From positions 160,174,059 to 160,238,058 of the forward strand of contig BTPG01000007.1 in the NCBI GenBank assembly GCA_036245525.1: DNA of 64,000 bases, given 5' to 3'. This document shows, one piece after another, positions 42,901-47,866 of this stretch. Within the stretch, counting starts at the first letter, position 1. Each line of letters opens with the position of its first letter. The position numbers were made by a program, and so were the translations under genes. The notes beneath the pieces were generated by a model. That model was not told the origin of the DNA and did not search any database. It worked only from the letters and a program-made list of their open reading frames with translations. Origin of the DNA: Semisulcospira habei. Its lineage: Eukaryota > Mollusca > Gastropoda > Semisulcospiridae.

Positions 42901-45173
42901 GTTCTTTCTCCGGGTACTCCGGCTCTTCCTCCCCCTCCACTTTGGTATCAGTTTCAGCCAACTTAATAAAATTTCAAATACAAAACGATTTCCAAATACC
43001 GTCAGTAGCTCGCTTGAGCTTGCCCTTAGCACCACGTGAATGTTCTGTGTTTACGTACAGTGTGTGAGTGAATGCGTGTGATTCACGTGAGCGTGCTTGT
43101 TGGGTTCAGTTCGCGGCTACATTCTGCGCATTGAGTTATATTATAAATATGAGAAATGCGCCATATAAATGCTATGCATTATTATTATTATTAAAACTAA
43201 CTGACTGCTGCTAATAGTTTCTGAGTCATTCACACCTGTTGGCTGTTTGACATTGGAGCGCACAACGTTTTTCACAAATAACTCCGCAAAGAACCACTTT
43301 CTATACCAATCTTAAAGCAAATATCATGCATTGACAGTTGACTTAATACAATTTACTATAAGAAACTCGGCCAATGTGTCAATTGTTCTGTACAGTCGTA
43401 AAAATTCGAAATATTTTTTATGAAATGACTGATTTTACATCCCTAAATGTGTCCCAGATATATTAAGCATTGTATAAGAAAGACCCATTTTTACAAGAAT
43501 TGGTCAGCAGGCATACATGAAGTCTACATGCTTGACCTCGATATTGACATCTGCCGGGGCTCTGTTTAGGGTATTGAAAATGGTTCGTTCCTGTCTTTTC
43601 CTCAAATTTTTATGACTGTACACCAAAAACGACAAATCATCGGAGTTCATTAAAAAGTATTCCACGTTAGATCAATTTCCTCTTAATGATATTTGTTCTT
43701 AAAGTGGTACCAAAAAAAAGTGTTTCTTTATGGAGATAATATATTTGGGAAAAACGTGCGGTCCGATGTCAAACGGCCTGTACAGTAAAGCCTGTTTTGA
43801 GGAACCACATTGTTTCAGAAAATAAAGTGGTCTTAACTCCTATCATTTAGAATACACCAGTGTGTGAAATAAGTTGGACTAAAATAGTTCAAGGGTAGTG
43901 CCAGAATAGCTTGGCGCCTCTATGCGCCAAGCTATTCTAGCACCACCCTTGAACTAAAGCCATTGGTCTATATCCTTATCTGTAAGTACTATAATGTAGC
44001 TTGCATATTTATGGCAGTGTACAATTGTGAAGCTTTTAGCCTCAGTATGATATGGGTTAAGAGGTAGGCGGTGTCTCAAGAGAAGTCTTAACCCCTATCA
44101 TACTATCATGGGCGGTCCGTGGCGCAGTGGTTAAGGCGCCTGCCACCAATGCTAAAGGTGCGAGGTTCGATTACGGGTTCCGGCGTCGGATTTTTCTCCT
44201 CTAGTAAGTGTCACCATTAATTCGGGCGGACCGTCGGGGGTTCTTTCTCCGGGTACTCCGGCTCTTCCTCCCCCGCAACTTTGGTATCAGTTTCAGCCCA
44301 CTTAATCAAATTTCAAATACAAACGATTGTGAATTTCCAAAAACTACAGTAGCTCGCTTGAGCTTGCCCTTAGCACCACGTGAATGTTCTGTGTTTATGT
44401 ACAGTGTGTGAGTGAATGCGCGTGATTCACGTGAGCGTGCTTGTTGGGTTCAGTTCGCGGCGGCGCTTTGAGCCGATTTTCAATTGGGATAAAGCGCCTA
44501 TTTAATGCGCTTATTATTATTATTATTATACTGAGGCTAAAAGCTTCACATTTGTACACTTCCATATGCAAGCTACATTATAGTACTTTCAGATAAGGAT
44601 ATAGACCAAAGGCTTTAGTTCCAGGGTGGTGACAGAATAGCTTGGCGCCTAGAGGCGCCAAGCTATTCTGGCACTACCCTTGAACTATTTTAGTCAAACT
44701 TATTGCACACATTGGTGTATTCCGACTGATAAGGGTTAAAGGGCAAAATCTGTCACCTGTCATTAAAGACCATCATTTAGGTGGCGTTAGCCACCTAAAT
44801 GATGGTCTTTAATGACAGGCGATCTCTCATTAGGGTGTTCGCTCAAAACAGGTTCTGCTGTATGAAATTTGCATTTATAATCCTTTTTATATGTTGACAG
44901 ACAACAGAAAAATGACTGTGCTGCTTGCTTTTATGAAGTCAACAGGTAACAGTATCTGATTGTATTCATCTTTGTTATTAATCTTGGTGGGTTTTTTTTT
45001 TTTTCTCTCTCTGTGTTAGTGACCTGGATGACTCAGAAGATGATGACCTTGACACATATCTCGGGAACCATCACGGTACAGGACGACGCAGCGTATCAAA
45101 CTACTCCTCACCCCGACTTTTGTCAAGTAGTGGGTCAGGCATCACGGTCAAGGTCGCGCAAAATGGTAAATGA
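24859..45173 (+). CDS. MYO18: MYO18-type (class XVIII) myosin heavy chain, 3' part, 20 exons
   Basis: Twenty GT-AG exons join in frame to 2505 nt, 834 codons plus TGA. The product starts at the end of the motor converter ([12 protein letters not shown]), passes through an IQ-like lever segment ending in WPWWKLY, a landmark of the MYO18 lever/rod junction, and continues as a long heptad-repeat coiled coil. Further landmarks are EVMQTRV with an acidic EDDGE, AHED within an RFDSE exon, [43 protein letters not shown] and [14 protein letters not shown]; these match the order known in animal MYO18A. Class XVIII myosins are dimeric, actin-tethering proteins with little or no ATPase activity, acting at the Golgi, adhesions or sarcomeres; those roles are family knowledge. 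The motor and any N-terminal PDZ/KE region lie outside the window. Other class II-like myosins are less likely because of the WPWW lever and acidic tail. Confidence 0.93.
25036..25132. mobile_element. family D element, degenerate
   Basis: GTAATCCTTTGGCTGTCGGC at the left, CAACCAAAGTGTTAA at the right end 25132, around GATTGGAATCACCTTGAC. In MYO18 intron 1, 49 bp after the donor. Confidence 0.75.
25657..25800 (+). CDS. MYO18: MYO18 exon 2: lever arm and WPWWKLY
   Basis: 48 codons, phase 0 to 0; acceptor ACACAG, donor GTAGGT. It contains a second IQ-like stretch ([12 protein letters not shown]) followed by [14 protein letters not shown], the head/rod junction typical of myosins of this class and of conventional myosin. 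The conserved proline before the rod is present. Confidence 0.95.
25836..25932. mobile_element. family D TTAA palindrome element
   Basis: TTAACCCTTTTGATGTCGG at 25836; arms TTTTTGTCAAGGTGATTCCT and AGGAATCACCTTGACAAAAA are perfect. Right end CCAAATGGGTAA. Begins 35 bp after MYO18 exon 2. Confidence 0.87.
26372..26461 (+). CDS. MYO18: MYO18 exon 3: start of coiled-coil rod
   Basis: 30 codons, phase 0 to 0; acceptor TTGTCAG, donor GTATGT. Charged heptad sequence ([19 protein letters not shown]), the beginning of the rod. Confidence 0.93.
26602..26761. mobile_element. family B TTAA element, one arm deleted
   Basis: TTAACTCATTCAGCCTGGAC at 26602 and GGGACAGTATGTGTTAA ending 26761. Only one arm (CTGGCACCACCCTTGAAC) remains. 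In MYO18 intron 3. Confidence 0.78.
26955..27074 (+). CDS. MYO18: MYO18 exon 4: coiled coil
   Basis: 40 codons, phase 0 to 0; acceptor TTTTCAG, donor GTAGGT. It includes [20 protein letters not shown] and [14 protein letters not shown], matching the conserved early rod of MYO18A, where a similar TAERLR-type motif occurs. Confidence 0.94.
27131..27191. repeat. family E palindrome
   Basis: CTAGTCTGTGATTTTGGAC and GTCCAAAATCACAGACTGG. In MYO18 intron 4, 57 bp after exon 4. Confidence 0.82.
27829..28026. mobile_element. family B element
   Basis: TTAACCTACTGACCTCGAC at 27829; palindrome at 27872-27954 with arms GGGTGGTGCCAGAATAGC and complement, centre GGCGCCTGAAGGCACC. The right end is near ATTAA at 28022-28026. 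Confidence 0.75.
28338..28497. mobile_element. family C TTAA element
   Basis: TTAACCTATTTCGCCCC at 28338 and CCTTGGGGTTTAA ending 28497. Palindrome GGTAGTGCCAGATTAGC, GCCAAGCTAATCTGGCACTA. In MYO18 intron 4. Confidence 0.82.
29210..29309. mobile_element. family A element, left part and palindrome
   Basis: TTAAACCGTTTTGCTGC at 29210 resembles the A left end; the palindrome is at 29243-29309 (GCAAGAGGTATAGAGTCTC side). The right terminus is not recognisable. In MYO18 intron 4. Confidence 0.72.
29456..29567 (+). CDS. MYO18: MYO18 exon 5: coiled coil with acidic break
   Basis: 37 codons plus one base, phase 0 to 1; acceptor GTTGCAG, donor GTAACT. It encodes [20 protein letters not shown] and then EDDGE. 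The acidic glycine-containing break is shared with MYO18A at the equivalent place. Confidence 0.94.
30097..30323. mobile_element. family D element with threefold left half
   Basis: A 68-bp unit starting TTAACCCTTTGGCTGT occurs at 30097, 30165 and 30233. Only the last continues into a right arm (GACAAAAAGTGCTGCC, AACAGCCAAAGGGTTGA). In MYO18 intron 5, ending 79 bp before exon 6. Confidence 0.87.
30403..30536 (+). CDS. MYO18: MYO18 exon 6: coiled coil
   Basis: Two bases plus 44 codons, phase 1 to 0; acceptor GTTGCAG, donor GTGAGT. The split glycine codon is completed by GC. Encodes [13 protein letters not shown] and a glutamate-rich [18 protein letters not shown]. Confidence 0.93.
30640..30965. 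repeat. family H large foldback
   Basis: Same family as 19300-19645; arms about 150 bp meet at TTCTGCCAATGAAGATAAGT and its complement. In MYO18 intron 6, 100 bp after exon 6. Single-arm copies lie at 6440-6600, 27300-27410 and 56520-56730. Confidence 0.85.
31069..31246. mobile_element. family C element
   Basis: The palindrome at 31069-31187 (GGAGATGGATAGAACATG side, centre GGCGCC) is followed by the usual C right half; the GGGTTAA right end is near 31243-31249. The left TTAA is not recognisable. Confidence 0.75.
31365..31431. repeat. family A palindrome
   Basis: Arms GCAAGAGGCACAGAACCTC and GAGGTTCTGTGCCTCTTGC are fully complementary; CAGAACC/GGTTCTG is private to this copy. In MYO18 intron 6. 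Confidence 0.92.
31693..31847 (+). CDS. MYO18: MYO18 exon 7: coiled coil
   Basis: 51 codons plus two bases, phase 0 to 2; acceptor GCTACAG, donor GTCAGT. Contains [20 protein letters not shown] followed by NNELERKQR, both landmarks of MYO18A rods. Confidence 0.95.
32154..32534. mobile_element. family B TTAA element nested in family A
   Basis: TTAACCCATATCACACTGAGG at 32154 is preceded by another TTAA (32150) and the element ends ATAAGGGTTAA at 32534. Its palindrome at 32412-32486 has arms CAAGGGTGGTGCCAGAATAG and the complement around GGCGCCTAGAGGCGCC. Confidence 0.82.
32256..32406. mobile_element. 151-bp MITE-like insert (hAT-like), third nesting level
   Basis: Ends GGGGCTTGTAAT and ATTACAAGCCC are inverted; TGGCTTTA at 32248-32255 and 32407-32414 is an 8-bp direct repeat, the duplication size of hAT elements. 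Related uninterrupted sequence occurs at 44600-44620. No coding capacity. Confidence 0.65.
32811..32838. repeat. mini family A palindrome (internally deleted)
   Basis: GCAAGAGGCGTAGATC followed directly by TATGCCTCTTGC. The whole GC-rich inner stem is absent, so it looks like a deletion across a cruciform. Confidence 0.8.
32999..33122 (+). CDS. MYO18: MYO18 exon 8: coiled coil ([12 protein letters not shown])
   Basis: One base plus 41 codons, phase 2 to 0; acceptor GTGCAG, donor GTAGAT. The split arginine leads into [18 protein letters not shown], a signature conserved between MYO18 and conventional myosin rods. Confidence 0.95.
33356..33437. repeat. family B palindrome, private core
   Basis: Arms GTGCTGTCAAAATGGCTTGG and CCAAGCCATTTTGACACCAC. 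The family motif CCAGAATAGC is replaced by TCAAAATGGC, with matching changes on both arms, and the centre is GCACCGC...GCGGTGC. Confidence 0.88.
33615..33710 (+). CDS. MYO18: MYO18 exon 9: coiled coil
   Basis: 32 codons, phase 0 to 0; acceptor TCTGCAG, donor GTACCA. Encodes [13 protein letters not shown] and SGKDNSE. This is the least conserved stretch of the rod here. Confidence 0.9.
33950..34155. mobile_element. family C TTAA element, complete
   Basis: TTAACCCCACAGCCGC at 33950 and GCGCTAAATGGGTTAA ending 34155; palindrome at 34013-34123 with centre GGCGCCATCAGGCGCC. Orientation is opposite to the copy at 38525. In MYO18 intron 9. Confidence 0.86.
34297..34398 (+). CDS. MYO18: MYO18 exon 10: coiled coil (EEELDDQAG)
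   Basis: 34 codons, phase 0 to 0; acceptor TCTGCAG, donor GTACAG. Encodes [20 protein letters not shown], a strong MYO18 rod match. Confidence 0.95.
34464..34885 (+). repeat. dispersed 420-bp repeat, copy 2
   Basis: The uninterrupted copy, in MYO18 intron 10. Same landmarks as copy 1: AGCTGAAATTGTCTTCTCC, CCACATTAACTAATCC and CAGATGAAAACGAAAGCC in one run. Class unknown; no terminal repeats seen. Confidence 0.8.
34949..35082. repeat. short tandem repeat, 15/22-bp units
   Basis: Alternating GATGACAGCAGTTTACA and TACC-containing units, in MYO18 intron 10. Confidence 0.9.
35122..35188. repeat. family A palindrome
   Basis: Arms ACAAGAGTCATAGATCCTC and GAGGATCTTTGCTTCTTGT with CATGAGCCCCCGCAACTGCG in the centre; in MYO18 intron 10 with another copy 70 bp away. 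Confidence 0.86.
35260..35325. repeat. family A palindrome
   Basis: Arms GCAAGAGGCAAAGATCCTC and GAGGATCTTTGCCTCTTGC. CAAAG/CTTTG replaces the usual CATAG/CTATG on both arms. Confidence 0.9.
35603..35713 (+). CDS. MYO18: MYO18 exon 11: coiled coil
   Basis: 37 codons, phase 0 to 0; acceptor GTTTCAG, donor GTCAGG. Encodes [15 protein letters not shown] and [17 protein letters not shown], in register with the preceding exon. Confidence 0.94.
36175..36375. mobile_element. family B TTAA element, complete
   Basis: TTAACCCTTTTCATTC at 36175 and GAATGTAATGGGTTAA ending 36375; palindrome at 36219-36286 with centre GGCGCCTAAGGCGCC. Ends 110 bp before MYO18 exon 12. Confidence 0.86.
36486..36609 (+). 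CDS. MYO18: MYO18 exon 12: coiled coil ([10 protein letters not shown])
   Basis: 41 codons plus one base, phase 0 to 1; acceptor CTGCAG after a TG repeat, donor GTCAGT. Encodes [18 protein letters not shown] and a short linker NRAPTQDR. Confidence 0.95.
36873..36938. repeat. family A palindrome
   Basis: Arms GCAAGACGCATAGATCCTC and GAGGATCTGTGCCTCTTGC around CATGAGCCCCAGCGAATGCG. In MYO18 intron 12. Confidence 0.87.
37118..37245 (+). CDS. MYO18: MYO18 exon 13: coiled coil ([16 protein letters not shown])
   Basis: Two bases plus 42 codons, phase 1 to 0; acceptor CAACAG, donor GTACAG. Encodes [20 protein letters not shown], among the best conserved MYO18 rod segments. Confidence 0.95.
37291..37356. 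repeat. family A palindrome, degenerate
   Basis: Arms CATGGATTCTTATGAGC and GCTCATGAGAATGTATGC; several mismatches. A half copy follows at 37383-37427 before a G-rich run. Confidence 0.75.
37755..37911. mobile_element. family B TTAA element, complete
   Basis: TTAACTCATTCAGCCCCGAC at 37755 and GGGGTAGAATGTGTTAA ending 37911; arms AGTTCAAGGGTGGT and ACCACCCTTGAACT with part of the left arm deleted. In MYO18 intron 13. Confidence 0.84.
38021..38134 (+). CDS. MYO18: MYO18 exon 14: coiled coil ([13 protein letters not shown])
   Basis: 38 codons, phase 0 to 0; acceptor GCCTAG, donor GTCGGT. Encodes [20 protein letters not shown] followed by [12 protein letters not shown]. Confidence 0.95.
38525..38724. 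mobile_element. family C TTAA element, complete
   Basis: TTAACCCATTTAGCCCCGAG at 38525 and TTGGGGCTAAAAGGGTTAA ending 38724. The palindrome core has a small deletion. In MYO18 intron 14. Confidence 0.86.
38850..38965. mobile_element. family A element, left part and palindrome
   Basis: TTAACCCTTTCACTGCCGAG at 38850, then a palindrome at 38892-38965 of the ATTAGC/CTGATG type with a C run in the loop. The right terminus is not clear. Confidence 0.72.
39071..39230. mobile_element. family C element
   Basis: Arms GGAGATGGCTTGACCATG and CATGGTCAAGCCATCTCC are exactly complementary: GGCTTG replaces the usual GGATTG and the partner arm has CAAGCC. A 13-bp ATTATCATGGTCA piece is doubled. The right end GAGTTAA is at 39230. 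Confidence 0.84.
39334..39450 (+). CDS. MYO18: MYO18 exon 15: coiled coil ([12 protein letters not shown])
   Basis: 39 codons, phase 0 to 0; acceptor GTTCAG, donor GTCAGT. Encodes [20 protein letters not shown] and [11 protein letters not shown], a MYO18 landmark. Confidence 0.95.
40011..40094 (+). CDS. MYO18: MYO18 exon 16: coiled coil
   Basis: 28 codons, phase 0 to 0; acceptor TGTGCAG, donor GTCAGT. Encodes [20 protein letters not shown]. It is the shortest coding exon here. Confidence 0.92.
40230..40298. repeat. family E palindrome
   Basis: GTGTGCTGGTTTGTGATTTTC and AATCACAGACCAGAACACAC with centre CCTTACAGC...GCCGTAAGG. Between MYO18 exons 16 and 17. Confidence 0.82.
40376..40513 (+). 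CDS. MYO18: MYO18 exon 17: coiled coil
   Basis: 46 codons, phase 0 to 0; acceptor TTTGCAG with a strong T tract, donor GTCAGT. Encodes [20 protein letters not shown], matching the RLE-rich segment late in the rod. Confidence 0.95.
40801..41268. mobile_element. family B element split by a LINE fragment
   Basis: TCAACACATTCTACCCC at 40801 and GGCTGAATGAGTTAA ending 41268 (minus orientation). The arm GATAGTTCAAGGG is duplicated around the LINE fragment at 40906-41148, after which the palindrome continues to 41220. A further B palindrome lies at 40709-40767. Confidence 0.8.
40906..41148 (+). mobile_element. 5'-truncated LINE fragment with CCHC zinc-knuckle end
   Basis: Encodes the C-terminal end of a non-LTR polyprotein, including [17 protein letters not shown], a zinc-knuckle typical of Jockey/I-like reverse transcriptases, and ends LQV with TGA near 41124. 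A GAA-repeat tail follows. The insert is bounded by a 14-bp duplication, GATAGTTCAAGGGT, at 40892-40905 and 41149-41162, and lies inside a family B palindrome. Confidence 0.82.
41536..41721 (+). CDS. MYO18: MYO18 exon 18: coiled coil
   Basis: 62 codons, phase 0 to 0; acceptor CCTTAG, donor GTACGC. Encodes [20 protein letters not shown] and [20 protein letters not shown]. It is the longest exon of the set. Confidence 0.95.
41790..41845. repeat. family F palindrome, private arms
   Basis: CATATAAGACCATCATTTA and TAAATGATGGTCTTATATG; ATATAAG/CTTATAT replaces ATTAAAG/CTTTAAT on both arms. In MYO18 intron 18. Confidence 0.86.
42326..42528. mobile_element. family C TTAA element, complete
   Basis: TTAACCCCACAGCTGC at 42326 and TGCTAAATGGCTTAA ending 42528; palindrome at 42387-42501 uses CCAGATGAGCTTGG and CCAAGCTCATCAGG. 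Ends 47 bp before MYO18 exon 19. Confidence 0.85.
42576..42718 (+). CDS. MYO18: MYO18 exon 19: rod end ([14 protein letters not shown]) and acidic tail
   Basis: 47 codons plus two bases, phase 0 to 2; acceptor GTTGCAG, donor GTAAGA. Encodes [20 protein letters not shown], nearly invariant in MYO18 proteins, then the acidic [12 protein letters not shown] that ends the coiled coil. Confidence 0.96.
42774..43192 (+). mobile_element. tRNA-derived SINE, full copy
   Basis: The head CCGTGGCGCAGTGGTTAAGG is a pol III box A region and GGTTCGATTCC is box B. A body with ACCGTCGGGGGTTCTTTCTC and a CTCCGGCTCTTCC motif follows. The 3' end is unlike the other copies (GCGCCATATAAATG then ATT repeats), suggesting a different LINE-type tail. 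Lies in the last MYO18 intron. Confidence 0.85.
43833..44060. mobile_element. family B TTAA element, complete
   Basis: TTAACTCCTATCATTTAG at 43833 and AGTATGATATGGGTTAA ending 44060; palindrome 43884-43957 with centre GGCGCCTCTATGCGCC. Confidence 0.82.
44088..44739. mobile_element. family B TTAA element split by a SINE
   Basis: TTAACCCCTATCATACT at 44088, SINE at 44110-44528, then ACTGAGGCTAAAAGCTTC and the palindrome at 44617-44690; ends GATAAGGGTTAA at 44739. Comparison with 32154-32180 confirms the interruption. Confidence 0.82.
44110..44528 (+). mobile_element. tRNA-derived SINE, full copy
   Basis: Same head and body as the copy at 42774. The tail has GCGGCGCTTTGAGCC, AAAGCGCCTATTTAATGCGC and TTA repeats. 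It splits a family B palindromic element (44088-44739) after CCTATCATACT; ATACT recurs after the SINE, a possible short target duplication. Confidence 0.85.
44752..44822. repeat. family F palindrome
   Basis: CCTGTCATTAAAGACCATCA and TGATGGTCTTTAATGACAGG, then GTGGCGTTAGCCAC at the centre. Flanks carry AACAGGTTCTGCTGT-type sequence shared by family F. Confidence 0.88.
45020..45173 (+). CDS. MYO18: MYO18 exon 20: C-terminal tail and stop
   Basis: One base plus 50 codons and TGA; acceptor TGTGTTAG after a long T/C tract. The split serine continues as [15 protein letters not shown], then a serine-rich basic tail ([20 protein letters not shown]) ending KVAQNGK. The tail is unlike the C-terminus of vertebrate MYO18A, which is expected because that part diverges. 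ATG|GTAAAT at 45163-45171 could serve as a donor just before the stop, so other C-termini remain possible. Confidence 0.85.
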
Positions 45174-45417
45174 ATAAATCACGTCTTCATGCTTGCAGCC
45201 TGCTCACATTTCTGTTGGAAGTACGCACAAGAGGGTGAAATGTCATCATTAATTCCTGTCTTCAACTTTACACTACAGTATACCTGCCTTTTTTTTAAAA
45301 AGAAAGATGGGTGTTCTCTAGTAGCAAAAGATGAAGAGCAGAAAGTGTCCCTTTTGCCAGAAAACGTTTCAAGACAGGTGCTCACTCAGGAGAAGTCTTG
45401 AGGGGCAACATGAGTGC

Positions 45418-45510
45418 CACCTGTCATTAAAGACCATCATTTAGATGGCTACAGCCACTAACCCTAACGCTGTCCACAGCCACCTAAATGATGGCCTTTA
45501 ATGACAGGTG
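45418..45510. repeat. family F palindrome with insert at the tip
   Basis: CTGTCATTAAAGACCATCAT and ATGATGGCCTTTAATGACAG with a 32-bp loop. Confidence 0.84.
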
Positions 45511-45607
45511 ATCTCTCATGAGGGTGATCACTCAAGACAGGTTCTGATGTAGATCTTTACAGATCAGTCATATTAATCACTTCCGAAAAGGAGAACACGG
45601 TCCAAGT

Positions 45608-45673
45608 GCAAGAGACATAGAGCCTCATGAGCCCCCACAGTCGCGGGGGCTCATGAGGATCTATGTCTCTTGC
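45608..45673. repeat. family A palindrome
   Basis: Arms GCAAGAGACATAGAGCCTC and GAGGATCTATGTCTCTTGC; GAGACA/TGTCTC is matched. Lies 435 bp after the MYO18 stop. Confidence 0.88.
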
Positions 45674-46358
45674 TGAGACCATTTTGCATCTCATGTTCCT
45701 TGAACCAGCGTGGCTTTTTGTTTGTTGAATGAACAAACTTTCAGAAACAGAATATATGACCCAATGCGAAATAAATGCTTTCTGACCGATGATCAAGATA
45801 CTCAAGTTCAGGAGACAGATTCACCACAGTAGATCAAGATTATTGTCCATTAAAGGATATTTGTCTTTGCCTGCCGAGCGTAGGTCAAGGTTAAAAACAT
45901 AATATCTCAATTACAAATCAAACAAACATGGCTAAATCTCTGACTAGACAAAAATATAAAATAGTACGTTTTGACACTAACATCATACGCACGCCCAGAC
46001 TCACAAACTTAGTTTATGGCAGTACGACCCTCTGAAGGCAAAACAAGGCAAGTCCAGCATGACTATGTTGGAGCTACCCTGTTTGTCCCCAAAGGGAACA
46101 GTAGGTCAGTAGGTGTGAGTCTGCTCAGCTGGAAAGTCACGTGCAATCCTGAGGGCTGGGGGTTACAGTTTAGACTTGTTCAACAACTGTATTGCCTGCA
46201 GAATGAAAGAGAGTTTGAATTTATTCTGGTTACATTTCAGGCAGCGAAGGGGGTGGGGGGGGTGGGGGGGGTCAGCATGTTTTGTGTGTGTCAGTGGGAC
46301 AGTAACAGTTTTCCAAAATGCTACCACGTCCACGGTAAAGAGTTGCCATCAAGCCCAT

Positions 46359-46553
46359 TTAACCCCGTGGATGTATTTTTAGGTATCATTTAATGACTGT
46401 GTAGCAGTTGTAGGAGATAGATCTTCCCTCATGATTTTAGGGTAGTGCCAGATTAGCTTTGTGCCATCAGGCGCCAAGCTAATCTGGCACTGCCTTCAAA
46501 TTGTCAGGGTGGATCCATCCCCTGCTGTAGTTTGTTTAGGCCAAACGGGTTGA
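46359..46553. mobile_element. family C element
   Basis: TTAACCCCGTGGATG at 46359; palindrome at 46409-46530; right end AACGGGTTGAA has TTGA instead of TTAA. Confidence 0.76.
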
Positions 46554-46606
46554 ATTTCCTGTATTTTCAACAGTAGTCAAATAACCCTGTGAAATACCTG
46601 TTTTAG

Positions 46607-46684
46607 GTTCAGAGGCCTGAGAACAGCTCAGAAGATCTCCAGGGTAGTGTGCGACACCAACTACGCAAAACCAAGACTGTGTGA
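46607..46684 (+). CDS. possible alternative MYO18 terminal exon (weak)
   Basis: After TTTTAG at 46601-46606 there is an open stretch of 25 codons to TGA, beginning VQRPENSSED and ending RKTKTV. It reads in phase 0, so it would need a phase-0 donor, for example the weak AAG|GTCGCG at 45150-45158. Spliced from the better donor at 45166 (phase 1) it would instead stop after four residues. I cannot show that it is used; it may be chance. Confidence 0.15.
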   Translation, partial: VQRPENSSEDLQGSVRHQLRKTKTV

Positions 46685-46744
46685 TATTACGCTATGTCCA
46701 TTCAGTCTGAAAAGGCTACAGCAGTGGATGGTTTCGGGATGGAC

Positions 46745-46812
46745 CGTTAGTTCAAGGGTGGTGCCAGATTAGCTTGGACGCCAAGCTAATCTGGCACTAC
46801 CCTTGGACTATC
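46745..46812. repeat. family B/C palindrome
   Basis: Arms AGTTCAAGGGTGGTGCCAGA and CTGGCACTACCCTTGGACT with centre TTGGACGCCAAG. Confidence 0.8.
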
Positions 46813-47315
46813 ATGACAAGTCCATCTGCCTAAAGTGGCAAGTCATTTCACAACTTCAGGATTGAAAGATATTCCTTTTGTGCACTGCCGTCCGACTTCA
46901 ACTGACTCGTCGCCCATCATTGTGATATTGTTAAGCGTGTTCATATTTCATGGAAGGAGCACGAGACAGTTTCGGAGAGGATACTTTCGACAGCTGCAGA
47001 AATAAAAAAGCCATGGTGGTAATGGTTGAAAGCCCTTCTACTCGAAGATGCAATCTTTGACACGCTCTGATCTCCAAGTTTTGAGCTTTCTGCACGACCC
47101 TTCGAATAAATACGAATGTGCTGTTCTATGGTTTGTGACTCTACAGCTGTAGGCCATGAGGTGAAAATTCACGGACCAAGCCGGAATTAAGAACGGACCA
47201 GTATTCTTCATGTGAAAAAATTTAAAATATATTGTGGTAATGAAAGCCATCTTGAATCGAATGCCTTATGACTACCTCTGCATGAGGAGTAAGGGTACAG
47301 ATTTAGATGTTGCCA

Positions 47316-47381
47316 TCAAGAGGCATAGATTCTCATGAGCCCCCACATCTGCGGGGGCTCATGAGAGTCTATGCCTCTTGC
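47316..47381. repeat. family A palindrome
   Basis: Arms TCAAGAGGCATAGATTCTC and GAGAGTCTATGCCTCTTGC around CATGAGCCCCCACATCTGCG. Confidence 0.88.
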
Positions 47382-47619
47382 AGATGTGTGTCATTCACAG
47401 CAAGAAATAATGTTCTACATTTTTTTTTTATAAATTAGACTGTGTGGGTTTTGCTGTGATGGTTAGTATGGCATCAACAGTTGTAGAAACTCAGAAAATG
47501 AAGTGTGAAAAAGACGTCACATACATATTGCTGCAATTCTCTTCATGTATGAAAAATAAGCCTCATGGTGTGAGCTTCTGATGACCTTCACATAAGGAAG
47601 GTAAATGTAAATAGATCTA

Positions 47620-47684
47620 GCAATAGGCATAGATCCTCATGAGCCCCTGCAGCCTGCAGGGGCTCATGAGGATATGCCTCTTGC
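47620..47684. repeat. family A palindrome
   Basis: Arms GCAATAGGCATAGATCCTC and GAGGATATGCCTCTTGC with GCCCCTGCAGCCTGCAGGGG in the centre; a small deletion in the right arm. Confidence 0.86.
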
Positions 47685-47796
47685 AGATGGATTGTTGGTT
47701 GTATAAATGATGTTTGATTCTGTTCTTAATTTCTCTGAAAGCGGTGTGTTACCTGCTTCACTTTTATGAAAATCACCGCTTCTTTTGCCTTCATGC

Positions 47797-47866
47797 TTAA
47801 CTTCCTTGTGCATGCAGCCACCGGTACAGTAACCAGTACTGATGGTCGCATGCACAAGAGGGTTAA
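47797..47866. mobile_element. family L TTAA element, 70 bp
   Basis: TTAACTTCCTTGTGCATGC at 47797 and GCATGCACAAGAGGGTTAA ending 47866. Almost the entire element is one imperfect palindrome, the smallest element with TTAA at both ends in the window. Confidence 0.82.

Noticed and set aside
46016..46393. 125-codon open frame as a gene
   Set aside because: No conserved motif, overlaps the start of a family C element and a GGGGT low-complexity run.
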